Below, one piece after another: positions 8,657 to 16,366 of a DNA stretch of 64,000 nucleotides. The position numbers were made by a program, and so were the translations under genes. Source of the DNA: Hymenobacter sp. DG01 (lineage in GTDB: Bacteria; Bacteroidota; Bacteroidia; Cytophagales; Hymenobacteraceae); contig NZ_CP040936.1 of NCBI RefSeq assembly GCF_006352025.1, positions 4,032,001-4,096,000 of the forward strand, in the 5' to 3' direction. The notes below the pieces were generated by a model. That model saw only the letters and a list, made by a program, of their open reading frames with translations, was not told where the DNA came from and ran no database searches. The first letter of the stretch is position 1; each line of letters begins with the position of its first letter.

Positions 8657-9214
8657 ATGAGTATTTTTGGTAGCAACGACCTGAAAGGTAAGAAAGTAGC
8701 CATTGTCGCCACCGACGGTTTCGAGCAGTCGGAGCTGGAGAAGCCTAAGAAGTTTCTGGAGGGCGAAGGCGCCGAAACCCACGTCATTTCCCTGAAAAGC
8801 GGCTCGATTAAGGGCTGGGACAAAAAAGACTGGGGCAGTAATGTAGATGTGGACAAAGTAATTGGGGAGGTAAAAGTGGCCGACTACGACGCCCTGGTGC
8901 TGCCCGGCGGCCAGATGAACCCCGACGTGCTGCGCACCAAGCCCGAGGTGGTAAGCTTCGTGGGCGAGTTTGTGCGTTCCGGTAAGCCCGTGGCCGCCAT
9001 CTGTCACGGCCCCTGGACCCTGATTGAGGCCGATGCCGTGCGCGGCAAACAGCTCACCAGCTGGCCCAGCCTCCAGACCGACATCAAAAATGCCGGCGGT
9101 CGTTGGGTTGATGAGACGGTGGTAGTAGATGGCAACCTCATTACCAGCCGCAACCCCCAGGACATCCCCAACTTCAACGACAAAATCAAGGAAGCTCTGG
9201 TGGGGAAATCCTAG
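8657..9214 (+). CDS. DJ-1/PfpI family protein (YhbO-like)
   Basis: The 185-residue cytoplasmic protein belongs to the PfpI/YhbO branch of the DJ-1 superfamily. It has KKVAIVATDGFEQSEL with the acidic residue that tunes the nucleophile, YDALVLPGGQMNPD, and the nucleophile elbow VAAICHGPW with the catalytic Cys and adjacent His. The C-terminal LITSRNPQDIPNF is also typical. Members are described as proteases, glyoxalase III or protein deglycases and usually respond to stress; which applies here is unknown. It is monocistronic, bracketed by terminators at 8601-8635 and 9231-9283. Confidence 0.9.
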   Translation: MSIFGSNDLKGKKVAIVATDGFEQSELEKPKKFLEGEGAETHVISLKSGSIKGWDKKDWGSNVDVDKVIGEVKVADYDALVLPGGQMNPDVLRTKPEVVSFVGEFVRSGKPVAAICHGPWTLIEADAVRGKQLTSWPSLQTDIKNAGGRWVDETVVVDGNLITSRNPQDIPNFNDKIKEALVGKS

Positions 9215-9230
9215 CAGCTTCTGCCGCCCA

Positions 9231-9283
9231 TAAACGCTCAACGCCCCGGCCACCATGCAGGTAGTCGGGGCGTTGAGCGTTTA
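9231..9283 (+). terminator. Intrinsic terminator after the PfpI gene
   Basis: A long perfect stem, TAAACGCTCAACGCCCC and its complement, surrounds a 19-base loop. It is symmetric, so it could also stop leftward transcription from the gene ending at 9417. Confidence 0.8.
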
Positions 9284-9416
9284 TTAGGGGGTAGGCCACC
9301 CACGCCGCCAGAACAGTGCCGGCCTACCCCCTCCGTGCGCCTCAACCCTTCCGGGCTGACGTTCAGCAACGAAACCGGTCAGGCAGTACGCCCATCGGAC
9401 CATAGCCATGTTGCAC

Positions 9417-9929
9417 TCAGGGCATGAGTTGTAGCAGCTCAGGGGCGTACTGATGATACAGGAAATAAAAGCCCGCGTCGAAGAGCAGCAAGAACCCTCC
9501 TTGCAGCCACAAGGAGCGCCCGAAGCCGGCCAGTCGCTCGGGGCGGGACGCGGCGGGAAGCGCGCCACGGGCGCGGAGCCAGCTGCCGACGCAGATATAA
9601 GCCACATCCAGCCCCACGTTCAGCAGCAGAATCTTCTCGAAGCTGAACTGGGCGCTCAGGCTTTCGGCCAGGGTGAGGCTCGCCACCTGCTGCGGATGCG
9701 CCTGCAGAATGCCCCACACGGCCAGCAAAGCATTTACCACGTTCCAGCCCACGTTCATGAGGTGGAAGTGGTGCGTTTCCGAGCGAGTATCGGTGCGGGC
9801 CACATAGTAGCCGCTAACCACCAGGTTGAGCAGGGCCCAGGCTCCCAGCACGGCCATGCCACGCTCGGCCAGAAGTTCGCGGGCGTGGTTGATGCCGGGC
9901 AGCGCGGCTGCGGGAAAGAGTAGGAACAT
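9417..9929 (-). CDS. Small integral membrane protein (DUF6992-like)
   Basis: The reading frame encodes about 170 residues with four predicted membrane segments: GMAVLGAWALLNLVVSGYY, LMNVGWNVVNALLAVWGIL, ILLLNVGLDVAYICVGSWL and LWLQGGFLLLFDAGFYFLY. The order INHARELLAERGMAVLGAWAL followed by HHFHLMNVGWNVVNA resembles DUF6992 proteins of Bacteroidota; that assignment is from memory and moderate. I chose the ATG at 9929; a TTG at 9947 would add six hydrophobic residues. It lies downstream of the barrel gene on the same strand but is separated from it by a terminator at 9967-10001. Function is unknown. Confidence 0.65.
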   Translation of the reverse strand: MFLLFPAAALPGINHARELLAERGMAVLGAWALLNLVVSGYYVARTDTRSETHHFHLMNVGWNVVNALLAVWGILQAHPQQVASLTLAESLSAQFSFEKILLLNVGLDVAYICVGSWLRARGALPAASRPERLAGFGRSLWLQGGFLLLFDAGFYFLYHQYAPELLQLMP

Positions 9930-9966
9930 GTGCGGGAAGAGCAGCAAACAGGCTGTATTTCTACCA

Positions 9967-10001
9967 CAAAAAAAGGAAGCCTGAGCAGACTTCCTTTTTT
10001 G
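9967..10001 (-). terminator. Intrinsic terminator of the outer-membrane barrel gene
   Basis: The A-run/GGAAGC stem pairs with its complement and T-run around a nine-base loop. It lies 23 bases past the stop of the gene at 10025-10738, and it is bidirectional in form. Confidence 0.85.
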
Positions 10002-10024
10002 CTAAATAAACGGGCCGCGAGCGG

Positions 10025-10738
10025 CTAGTTGGAAATACCGATGCCCAGGTACACCTGGAACATGCCGTTCTTGATGTTGGTAATGGCCGTATTGCCGGTT
10101 TTAGCCAGGTTCTGGTCCTGAATGATATCGGCGAAGCCAGCCGTGTAGCGGCCGCCCACGCGGGCGGGTCCTACGCGGGCCTCTACCCCGGCTGCCAGGC
10201 CGTAGTCGAGGCTGTTGTAGCTGTAGCCGTAGGTGTCGTTTTCATCGGCAATTTTCCGTTCCCGGTCGCCTTCCTTCACCTTGGTGAGCAGCGAAGCCTG
10301 AGGGCCTACGTGCACACTCACGTTGTCGAGGAAATTGTACACCAGCAGTACGGGCACCTGCACGTAATCGAGGCGAGTAGTGTAGGTACCGGTTTGCGAG
10401 GTGTTGGCGGGGTTGTCGCCCTTAAAGCCCTGGCGGCTGTACAGTACCTCCGGCTGAATCGAGAATTTGTCGTTGAAGCCGAACTGGGCGTACACCCCGG
10501 CGTGGAAGGTGTTGTAAATGCCCTCGTTGCCGAAGTTTTTCTTGTCGTCGCCGCGGAAGTTGGAGGCCGTAAAGCCCCCCTTAATGCCGAATCCGTTGTT
10601 GCGGGAGTCGCTGCCGGTGCCAGGAGCGTAATCGGTAGAGGAACGCAGGCCGCTTACGCGGGGAGCTTCGGTAGGAGCCTGGGCCAGGGCCGTGGCGCTC
10701 AGGGCGCAACCAGCCAGCAGGAGTGCAAAGTGTTTCAT
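10025..10738 (-). CDS. Outer-membrane beta-barrel protein, PorT-like
   Basis: The 237-residue product has a signal peptide (MKHFALLLAGCALSATALAQ) and a mature part of alternating amphipathic strands typical of the OMP_b-brl_2 (PorT-like) barrels common in Bacteroidota. Typical segments are FGIKGGFTASNF, FHAGVYAQFGFNDKFSIQPEVLYSRQG, LDYVQVPVLLVYNF and VHVGPQASLL. It ends in GMFQVYLGIGISN, a terminal strand suitable for BAM insertion. It should sit in the outer membrane; no specific substrate or partner is evident. It is divergent from the tRNA-Val gene and followed by its own terminator. Confidence 0.85.
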   Translation of the reverse strand: MKHFALLLAGCALSATALAQAPTEAPRVSGLRSSTDYAPGTGSDSRNNGFGIKGGFTASNFRGDDKKNFGNEGIYNTFHAGVYAQFGFNDKFSIQPEVLYSRQGFKGDNPANTSQTGTYTTRLDYVQVPVLLVYNFLDNVSVHVGPQASLLTKVKEGDRERKIADENDTYGYSYNSLDYGLAAGVEARVGPARVGGRYTAGFADIIQDQNLAKTGNTAITNIKNGMFQVYLGIGISN

Positions 10739-10895
10739 AAGAGGAGAGGAGGGAGTTAGCGAAGAGATGAGCTACCGGCCGCAGCCAAGCATCAGTAAGC
10801 CGCTATACTTACGGCAGCCCAGAAGGTTACAGCCCCCCGGTAGCGAAAGCGGAAATTTTGCACCTCTCCAAGAGCAATTATCTTTTGCAAAAGAG

Positions 10896-10903
10896 TACCT
10901 TTG
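10896..10903 (+). promoter_or_regulatory. Putative -7 box upstream of tRNA-Val
   Basis: TACCTTTG fits the Bacteroidota TAnnTTTG -7 consensus and lies 33 bases before the tRNA. No good TTG -33 element is seen at the expected spacing, so support is partial. Confidence 0.4.
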
Positions 10904-10935
10904 GCTCTTTACGGCCGCCGCCAATAGGTTTTGCC

Positions 10936-11010
10936 GGGGCGTTAGCTCAGTTGGTTCAGAGCACTACCTCGACAAGGTAGGGGTCACTGGTTCGAGCCCA
11001 GTACGCCCCA
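10936..11010 (+). tRNA. tRNA-Val(GAC)
   Basis: The cloverleaf folds fully: acceptor GGGGCGT/ACGCCCC, D-arm GCTC...GAGC, anticodon stem CTACC/GGTAG, T-arm ACTGG-TTCGAGC-CCAGT and discriminator A. The anticodon loop reads TCGACAA, giving anticodon GAC (Val). Position 33, normally T, is C here. No CCA is encoded. A terminator follows 20 bases later. Confidence 0.93.
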
Positions 11011-11030
11011 CGTCAAAACCCCCGAATCCG

Positions 11031-11064
11031 AAAATAACCGCTTGAGAGGGCGGTTATTTTTGTG
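11031..11064 (+). terminator. Intrinsic terminator after tRNA-Val
   Basis: AAAATAACCGC pairs with GCGGTTATTTT across an eight-base loop, followed by T-rich sequence. Confidence 0.88.
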
Positions 11065-11122
11065 TGATACCCCAAGCGGACCGGGCTGGCCATCTGCCGC
11101 CGGATGCGTAGGTTAGCGGCCT

Positions 11123-12031
11123 ATGATTTCCCTTGCCTGGGCCCCAAGCTACGCCCATCCCCTGCCGGCCAACCACCGCTTCCCCATGCTCAAGTATGAG
11201 CTTTTGCCCGAGCAGCTGCTGCGCGAGGGTATTCTGCCGGAAAGCGCCTTCTTCCTGCCCCAGCCCCCACCCGACGAAGACATCCTACGGGTGCACGGGG
11301 CCGATTACTACCAGCGCCTGTGCGCCGGCCAGCTCACGCGCCCCGAGGAGCGCGCTACCGGCTTTCCGTGGAGTCCCGAGCTGATCATGCGCGAAACCAC
11401 TATTCTGGGTGGCACGCTGGAGTGCGCGCGCCGGGCTCGCCAGCACGGTGTGGCCCTCAATATTGCCGGGGGCACCCATCACGCCTTCTATAATCGGGGT
11501 GAGGGGTTTTGCCTGCTCAACGACCAGGCCGCCGCTGCCGCCTACCTGCTGGCCCACCCCGAGCTGGGGGTAGGGCGGGTGCTCATCGTGGACCTGGATG
11601 TGCACCAGGGCAACGGCACAGCCAGTATTTTCCGGCACGAGCCGCGGGTTTTTACCTTCAGCATGCACGGGGCCCGCAACTACCCGCACCGCAAGGAGCA
11701 GTCGGACCTGGACCTGCCCCTACCCGATGGTACCGACGATGTGGCCTACCTGGCCCTGCTGCGCGAAACCCTGCCCCGCCTCCTCGACCAGCACCAGCCC
11801 GATTTCGTGTTTTACCTCAGCGGGGTTGACGTGCTGGCAACCGACAAGCTCGGCCACCTGGCTCTCAGCCGCGACGGTTGCCGCCTCCGCGACGAGTACG
11901 TGCTCGGCCTCTGCCACCAGCACCAACTGCCGGTAGTGGTGTGCATGGGCGGCGGCTACTCCCCCCGCATCGCCGACATCGTGGACGCCCACGCCAACAC
12001 CTTCCGCGCCGCCGCCGCGCTATGGGGGTAG
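11123..12031 (+). CDS. Histone deacetylase-like amidohydrolase (AcuC/class IV-like)
   Basis: The 302-residue cytoplasmic enzyme belongs to the arginase/deacetylase superfamily. It shows the full zinc-hydrolase set: GGTHHAFYNRGEGFCLLND with the His-His catalytic pair, VDLDVHQGNGTA with zinc-binding Asp and His, YLSGVDVLATDKLGHLALS with the second zinc Asp, and MGGGYSPRI with the transition-state Tyr. Prokaryotic members remove acyl groups from lysine, polyamines or small amides, or help acetoin use. The N-terminal AWAPSYAHPLPANHRFPMLKY is typical of class IV-like proteins. It is convergent with the PKS cluster, separated by a family-A repeat. The physiological substrate is unknown. Confidence 0.88.
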   Translation: MISLAWAPSYAHPLPANHRFPMLKYELLPEQLLREGILPESAFFLPQPPPDEDILRVHGADYYQRLCAGQLTRPEERATGFPWSPELIMRETTILGGTLECARRARQHGVALNIAGGTHHAFYNRGEGFCLLNDQAAAAAYLLAHPELGVGRVLIVDLDVHQGNGTASIFRHEPRVFTFSMHGARNYPHRKEQSDLDLPLPDGTDDVAYLALLRETLPRLLDQHQPDFVFYLSGVDVLATDKLGHLALSRDGCRLRDEYVLGLCHQHQLPVVVCMGGGYSPRIADIVDAHANTFRAAAALWG

Positions 12032-12042
12032 GGAGTGAAATA

Positions 12043-12237
12043 GTGAATGAGTAAAGTGTGTCATGGCGAGAAGGCACGACGAAGCCATCCTTCTTCTCTG
12101 TGTGGTGACAAGCCTGATAAACAGACAAGCCCCTGACGCTACCATACGTCAGGGGCTTGTCACGTTTCAAGGGGGTAGCACGCTGGCCAGGAAGGATGGC
12201 TTCGGTGCCTCGCCATGACACACTTTACTCATTCGCT
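12043..12237. repeat. Dispersed palindromic repeat, family A, copy 2 (inverted orientation)
   Basis: Outer arms carry GTGTGTCATGGCGAG and its complement at either end; the inner hairpin pairs 12124-12138 with 12147-12161 (GACAAGCCCCTGACG). The shared block GTTTCAAGGGGGTAGCACG runs opposite to copy 1. It fills the gap between two convergent genes, and its right end overlaps the last codons and stop of the methyltransferase gene. Confidence 0.85.
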
Positions 12238-12935
12238 ACTATCACCTGCCAGCGAAAGGCCCAGCGCCAGCGGAGCTGGTAGCGCGCAATGCCGGCGGCT
12301 GCCAGCAACTGCTGCCACTCGGAGCGCGTGAAGGCGCGGGCTACGGAAAGTGGGGCGTCGTGCTGGACCAGGCGGGAGCCGCCCAGCAGGCGCGTCAGCC
12401 ACCGGATGCTGTGGTAGGCCAGCGGGTGGCGGTGCAAGTCATTGACGATAACGGCCAGGGTAGCCTGAGCCTGCCACTGCCGCAGCAACCGGCTCAACTG
12501 CTCATTCGGGAAATGGTGGCAGAACAGGCTAGCCATCAGAACGTCAAAGGATTGCTGCTGAAATTCCGGGGAGAAAATATCGGCCTGCTGGTAGCTGATT
12601 TCGGGGTAGGCGGCGCTGCGGGTGGCGGCGTACTCCAGCATAAAGGGGTTGGCATCCAGGCCGGTAAGCTCCACGGCAACGCCCCGGCGTCGGGCCCAGC
12701 GGGCAACCTGGCGCAGGGTGTCGCCGCCCCCGCTGCCCAGGTCGGCCAGGCGCAGGGCGCGGCCGGCCGGGAAGTGGGGGCGCAGGCGGTCCAGGGCATC
12801 CAGCACCGGGGCGTAGCCGCCCAGCCACGTATTGATGGTTTCCAGCTCGTCCAGGTTCTGCCGCAGTTCCTCGGAGGCCAGGGTCAGGTCGTCCATCAAC
12901 TCTTCTTCCGTGGCACGGACGCGGAAATCGGGCAT
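12225..12935 (-). CDS. Class I SAM-dependent methyltransferase of the PKS cluster
   Basis: The 236-residue protein has the SAM-binding motif I LRLADLGSGGGDTL, the acidic residue after strand 2 in ELTGLDANPFML, and the post-motif YQQADIFSPEF and FDVLMASLFCHHF. It should methylate a small acceptor in the cytoplasm. Its place directly after the polyketide synthase (50-base gap), with an FAD oxidoreductase upstream, matches operons where a methyltransferase and a flavoprotein tailor type III PKS products, so a phenolic hydroxyl is a likely target; that is inference from context. The final residues VANE and the stop codon lie inside a family-A repeat, suggesting the original 3' end was replaced. 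Confidence 0.82.
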   Translation of the reverse strand: MPDFRVRATEEELMDDLTLASEELRQNLDELETINTWLGGYAPVLDALDRLRPHFPAGRALRLADLGSGGGDTLRQVARWARRRGVAVELTGLDANPFMLEYAATRSAAYPEISYQQADIFSPEFQQQSFDVLMASLFCHHFPNEQLSRLLRQWQAQATLAVIVNDLHRHPLAYHSIRWLTRLLGGSRLVQHDAPLSVARAFTRSEWQQLLAAAGIARYQLRWRWAFRWQVIVANE

Positions 12936-12985
12936 ACTACAAAGCGGGCAGGGGGGAGGAAAAAGCGTGATGCAGAGAGTATGCC

Positions 12986-14164
12986 TCAGGCAGGTAGTAC
13001 TTCGGTGGCTTGGGCCTGGTGTTCCAGGGCGCGTTTTCTGGCCGGGGGCTCTGCTCCCCAGGCCACAGTCAGGAGCATGGCTTCCAGCGTAAGGCCCGGC
13101 CCAAAGGCAAAGCTGAGCACCGGGGCGCCCGCATCGGCAGGCGTGAGCGTGCGCAGCAGCTCCTGCATCACAAACAGCACCGTCGCCGACGACATATTGC
13201 CGTAGTCGCGCAGTACCTGGTAGGCAAAGCGGTTGTCGTGGGTCGTGAGCCCCAACGCCTGCTCAATGGATTCCAGAATTTTGCGCCCGCCCGGATGAAT
13301 GGCAAACGCCCGGATATCGGAGAGCTGCACCGGTAAATCGGCCAGCAGCCGGGCCGTAAGCTGCCCAATGCCCTGCTGAATCATGCGCGGCACATAAGAG
13401 GAAAGCGTCATCTCAAACCCGAAGTTGTTGATGTGCCAGGCCATATCGGTCTGTCCGTCGGGCTCCAGTCCGCAGTGAAAAGCCGTCAGGGCCAGGCTAG
13501 GGCCCGCGGCCCGCGGCCGGCCCTGCACCAGCACGGCCGCCGAGCCATCCCCGAACAGGGCATTGGATACCAGGTGGTCTTCCTCGGTGCTCTTTTGAAA
13601 GTGCAGGGTACACAGCTCGGTGCACACCACCAGCACGCGGGCCTCAGGGGTGGCCCGGCAGAAAGCATCAGCCAGTTTCAAGGCATTTACGGCCGCGTAG
13701 CAGCCCATAAAATTCACGCAGGTACGCTGTACGTGGCCAGGCAACCCCAGGGCGGCCACCAATTCAATATCCAGCCCCGGCGCGTACATACCCGTGCAAC
13801 TCACCGTAATCAGGTGGGTGATGCTGGCAGTAGTAGCTTCCGGCACCTGGCGTAGGCAGTCCTGGGCCGCCCGCACCGAAAGCGGCAGCGCGTGGCGCCG
13901 GTACTCGGCCATGCGCTGCCCCACCGACGGAAACGGCTCCAGGTTGGCGGTATTGGGGAAAAACTCGAAGCTGCCGTTGGCGCGGCCGTAGTCGGGTAGC
14001 ACGGTGTAGCGCTGCCCAATGCCCGAAACGCGGTATAAGGCCCGCAGCTTACGTGTGCCGCCCTCATCGAGCTGCAGGGCCCGGGCCATAAAGTCGGCAA
14101 TCTGAAGTTGGGGAATACGGTGGGGCGGGTTGGCCGTGCCAATGGCACACAGGTAGCTACTCAT
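12986..14164 (-). CDS. Type III polyketide synthase
   Basis: This 392-residue chalcone/stilbene synthase-like enzyme condenses malonyl-CoA extenders onto an acyl starter and cyclises the chain to a resorcinol or pyrone. The catalytic triad is intact: Cys155 in NFMGCYAAVN, His290 in AIHPGGRKIL, Asn323 in DYGNMSSATVLF. The thiolase-fold signatures SCTGMYAPGLD and FGDGSAAVLV are present. Length is normal for the family. It is the middle gene of a three-gene leftward operon with a flavoprotein and a methyltransferase, resembling the Streptomyces srs and Bacillus bps phenolic lipid operons. A fatty-acyl starter is therefore plausible but cannot be read from sequence. Confidence 0.92.
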   Translation of the reverse strand: MSSYLCAIGTANPPHRIPQLQIADFMARALQLDEGGTRKLRALYRVSGIGQRYTVLPDYGRANGSFEFFPNTANLEPFPSVGQRMAEYRRHALPLSVRAAQDCLRQVPEATTASITHLITVSCTGMYAPGLDIELVAALGLPGHVQRTCVNFMGCYAAVNALKLADAFCRATPEARVLVVCTELCTLHFQKSTEEDHLVSNALFGDGSAAVLVQGRPRAAGPSLALTAFHCGLEPDGQTDMAWHINNFGFEMTLSSYVPRMIQQGIGQLTARLLADLPVQLSDIRAFAIHPGGRKILESIEQALGLTTHDNRFAYQVLRDYGNMSSATVLFVMQELLRTLTPADAGAPVLSFAFGPGLTLEAMLLTVAWGAEPPARKRALEHQAQATEVLPA

Positions 14165-14276
14165 CAGTGCAGTTTACGCAAAATACCCCCTGGGTGCTGT
14201 TCGTTTTTTTGGGGTAGGGTCCAGGAAGGGTGTACGCACAAGCCAGGCATTACGGATGAGATGGACCCGGCCCGGA

Positions 14277-15395
14277 CTAAAACGCCTGCCCGTGCGTGCG
14301 GCGCATCAGGGCCCGGAGGCCGGCCGGCCACAGGCGCAGTCCGGCAATGGCTACCTCGCTCAGCAGGGGCTGGCCGAACAGCTGCTGCACTGCCCGCCCT
14401 ACCCGCAGCCGGGCCCCGAAGTGGTGGTGCCAGTCGTGGTGGTAGGCGGCCTCCAGGGCCGGCCGACTGATGCGGCCTCGCAGAAAGGCATCGAGGTGGG
14501 TGGCTGCCAGCTGGGCGCCGTGTATGGCCATGGCCATGCCGTTGCCGCAGAGGGGAGTAATCAGGCCGGCCGCGTCGCCGCAAAGCAGTACATGGTTTTC
14601 CACGCAGGTTTTAGGAGCAAAGGAAATTTCGTTGATAACCTCCGGCTGCGGATACAGCACCTCGGCGTGCTCCAGCAGGTGGTGCAGGCGGGGGTTGCGG
14701 GCCAGCACCTGTGCCTCCAGCCGCGGAATGGTGCCGTGGGCCTTCAGATTGCGCCGGGTGGTGAGGTAGCAGAAGCAGTAACGGTCGTCTTCTACCGCCG
14801 AAATACCCGCGTACCCATCGGCAAAGTTGTGCAAGGCAATCAGGTTGCGGGGCATGGCGGGGTAGCGCACATGGTACTTCACGCCCAGGTAGGGCGAGCG
14901 TTGCGTGAAAAACGGCCGTTGCAGCTGCCGGTCCAGGCTGCTGCGTTTGCCGTAGGTACCCAGCACGGCCCGGGCCTGCAGTTGCCCTCCGCCGGCCAAG
15001 GCCACGGTGTGCAGGTCGGTGGCCGGGTCAAACGCAACGTCCGTCGCGTTGGTTTGCTGGCGCACCAGCACGCCCGCCGCCTCGGCTGCCGCACACAAAA
15101 ACGCATCCAGCTGGTAGCGGCTGATGCCAAAGCCTCCCAGGTCCAGGGGCGAAGTCAGCAGCCGGCCGGCCGGGGAGCTAACCTGAAAGCGGGTGATGCG
15201 GGCCGGGGCCAGCGCCGCCACATCAAGGCCCAGGCGGTGCAGGTAGGGTAGCACTTCGTTGGAAATGTACTCGCCGCACACCCGGTGAAACGGATACTGC
15301 CGCCGCTCCAGCAGCGTAACGGCGTGGCCACGTTGGCGCAGGTCCAGCGCCGCGCACAGCCCGCCCAGGCCTCCGCCAATAATGACAACGTCCAA
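14277..15395 (-). CDS. FAD-dependent oxidoreductase of the PKS cluster
   Basis: The 372-residue flavoprotein starts directly in a Rossmann motif (VVIIGGGLGGLCAALDLR). It carries a geranylgeranyl-reductase/UbiH-type core: LLERRQYPFHRVCGEYIS and the FAD-closing motif HVLLCGDAAGLITPLCGNGMAMA. Such enzymes hydroxylate aromatic rings or reduce double bonds using NAD(P)H. As first gene of the PKS operon it probably oxidises the polyketide ring, for example to a hydroquinone or quinone. The start codon is TTG at 15395; no ATG lies near upstream in frame and the motif begins at residue 3, so this start is well supported. The gap to the PKS is 112 bases. Confidence 0.85.
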   Translation of the reverse strand: MDVVIIGGGLGGLCAALDLRQRGHAVTLLERRQYPFHRVCGEYISNEVLPYLHRLGLDVAALAPARITRFQVSSPAGRLLTSPLDLGGFGISRYQLDAFLCAAAEAAGVLVRQQTNATDVAFDPATDLHTVALAGGGQLQARAVLGTYGKRSSLDRQLQRPFFTQRSPYLGVKYHVRYPAMPRNLIALHNFADGYAGISAVEDDRYCFCYLTTRRNLKAHGTIPRLEAQVLARNPRLHHLLEHAEVLYPQPEVINEISFAPKTCVENHVLLCGDAAGLITPLCGNGMAMAIHGAQLAATHLDAFLRGRISRPALEAAYHHDWHHHFGARLRVGRAVQQLFGQPLLSEVAIAGLRLWPAGLRALMRRTHGQAF

Positions 15396-15490
15396 CTTAT
15401 TTCGTCTAGTAAAAAGGTGGAAGAGAAGATAAAAGCCCGGGCTTTATCGAAGATGAGTTATATTCTGACCCAAGTAGTTAAAACCCCTAT

Positions 15491-15498
15491 TACTTTTG
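15491..15498 (+). promoter_or_regulatory. Putative -7 box for the small T9SS gene
   Basis: TACTTTTG matches TAnnTTTG and lies about 70 bases before the ATG at 15571. No clear TTG is seen at -33. Confidence 0.4.
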
Positions 15499-15570
15499 TT
15501 AACCTAAACCGGCGTCTGTCGTTTATACGCATTCCGCTCAGGCGCAATTCTGTTCCTCCCACCACACTGT

Positions 15571-15951
15571 ATGATGAAACCCTTACGCTATTTAGGCTTA
15601 TTCGTTCTGCTTGCTCTGGGCCTCCAGTCGGGCCTGCCATCGGCGGCGGCCCAGCCTACGGCGCCCCGGTCCGTACCCGCGCCGCGCCCGGCCACCGAGG
15701 AAAGAGCCCTGCTGGTATATCCTAACCCGAGCACGGGCATTGTGCACATTGCTATCAATGGTTTTGAAGGCCGCAAAGTAGAGCTGCGCGTGCTGAACGT
15801 GATTGGCTCCGTAATGTACCGCGAAACCCTCAGCGAGCTGAATGACCGGGAAACCCGCACCCTCGACCTGAGCAAATTCGCCAACGGACTATACTACGTG
15901 AAGCTGGAGGCCGATAACGCCAGCGAAATGCGCAAGCTCGTTATTCGCTGA
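15571..15951 (+). CDS. Minimal secreted protein consisting of a T9SS sorting domain
   Basis: The 126-residue product has a signal peptide (YLGLFVLLALGLQSGLPSAAAQ) and then, after only about 20 residues of Pro-rich linker, a complete type-A T9SS C-terminal domain. This domain runs from VYPNPSTGIVHIAI through VELRVLNVIGSVMYRE and RTLDLSKFANGLYYVKLE to the terminal KLVIR. There is no recognisable cargo domain. It should cross the outer membrane through the Por machinery, unless it acts as a decoy or carrier for another protein. An ATG one codon later (15574) is equally possible. A terminator follows at 15988. Confidence 0.85.
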   Translation: MMKPLRYLGLFVLLALGLQSGLPSAAAQPTAPRSVPAPRPATEERALLVYPNPSTGIVHIAINGFEGRKVELRVLNVIGSVMYRETLSELNDRETRTLDLSKFANGLYYVKLEADNASEMRKLVIR

Positions 15952-15987
15952 GCTGAGGGCCGCTTGGCCTTTTCCTGTCGAGTGTAG

Positions 15988-16014
15988 AAAAGCAGCCCTT
16001 AGGCTGCTTTTTGC
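15988..16014 (+). terminator. Intrinsic terminator
   Basis: AAAAGCAGCC pairs with GGCTGCTTTT across a five-base loop, with a T-run included. Confidence 0.85.
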
Positions 16015-16073
16015 ATTTCAGACAGTTGCCGGCCACCAGCAGAGGCCACGCTGGCCCCAGAAAAGTATAAACA

Positions 16074-16108
16074 AAAAGCGCCCCCGCGGCAGGCGGAGGC
16101 GCTTAGGT
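16074..16108 (-). terminator. Intrinsic terminator for the small membrane protein gene
   Basis: On the minus strand AAGCGCC and GGCGCTT enclose a further GC stem and are followed by TTTTTGTTT. It sits 23 bases past the stop at 16131. Confidence 0.75.
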
Positions 16109-16130
16109 ATTGAAAGGAGGAAGCCCGGGG

Positions 16131-16250
16131 TTAGCGGCCGTTGTTGGCGCGCACCGGAACCGGCTTCAGCATAGCTTTCACTTTGTTCACCGTGTCGAGA
16201 GCAAGCAAGGCAGTTGCTAGTGCAATCCCGAAGAAAATAAGCAACGTCAT
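16131..16250 (-). CDS. 39-residue single-pass membrane miniprotein
   Basis: An ATG at 16250 opens a 39-codon frame. Residues 2-18 (TLLIFFGIALATALLAL) form one membrane helix, followed by a short basic cytoplasmic or periplasmic tail with two Lys, two Arg and two Pro. Support comes from the credible helix, the terminator just after the stop, and a TATACTTG near-match to the -7 box at 16327-16334, about 75 bases upstream of the start. No homology can be claimed. It could be a regulatory or assembly miniprotein. Confidence 0.55.
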   Translation of the reverse strand: MTLLIFFGIALATALLALDTVNKVKAMLKPVPVRANNGR

Positions 16251-16366
16251 ACAAAAAGAAATTAGGAGAAAAAGAAAGCCCAGCCCCCAGCAAGTCTGTC
16301 AGTAGATATCCGCGGCTGAGCTGATACAAGTATAACCCTAAACCATGCTTGGTAGTTGCAGCATAA

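Noticed and set aside
16018..16329. 103-residue minus-strand frame
   Set aside because: It overlaps a terminator and a better-supported 39-residue frame and has no coding character.
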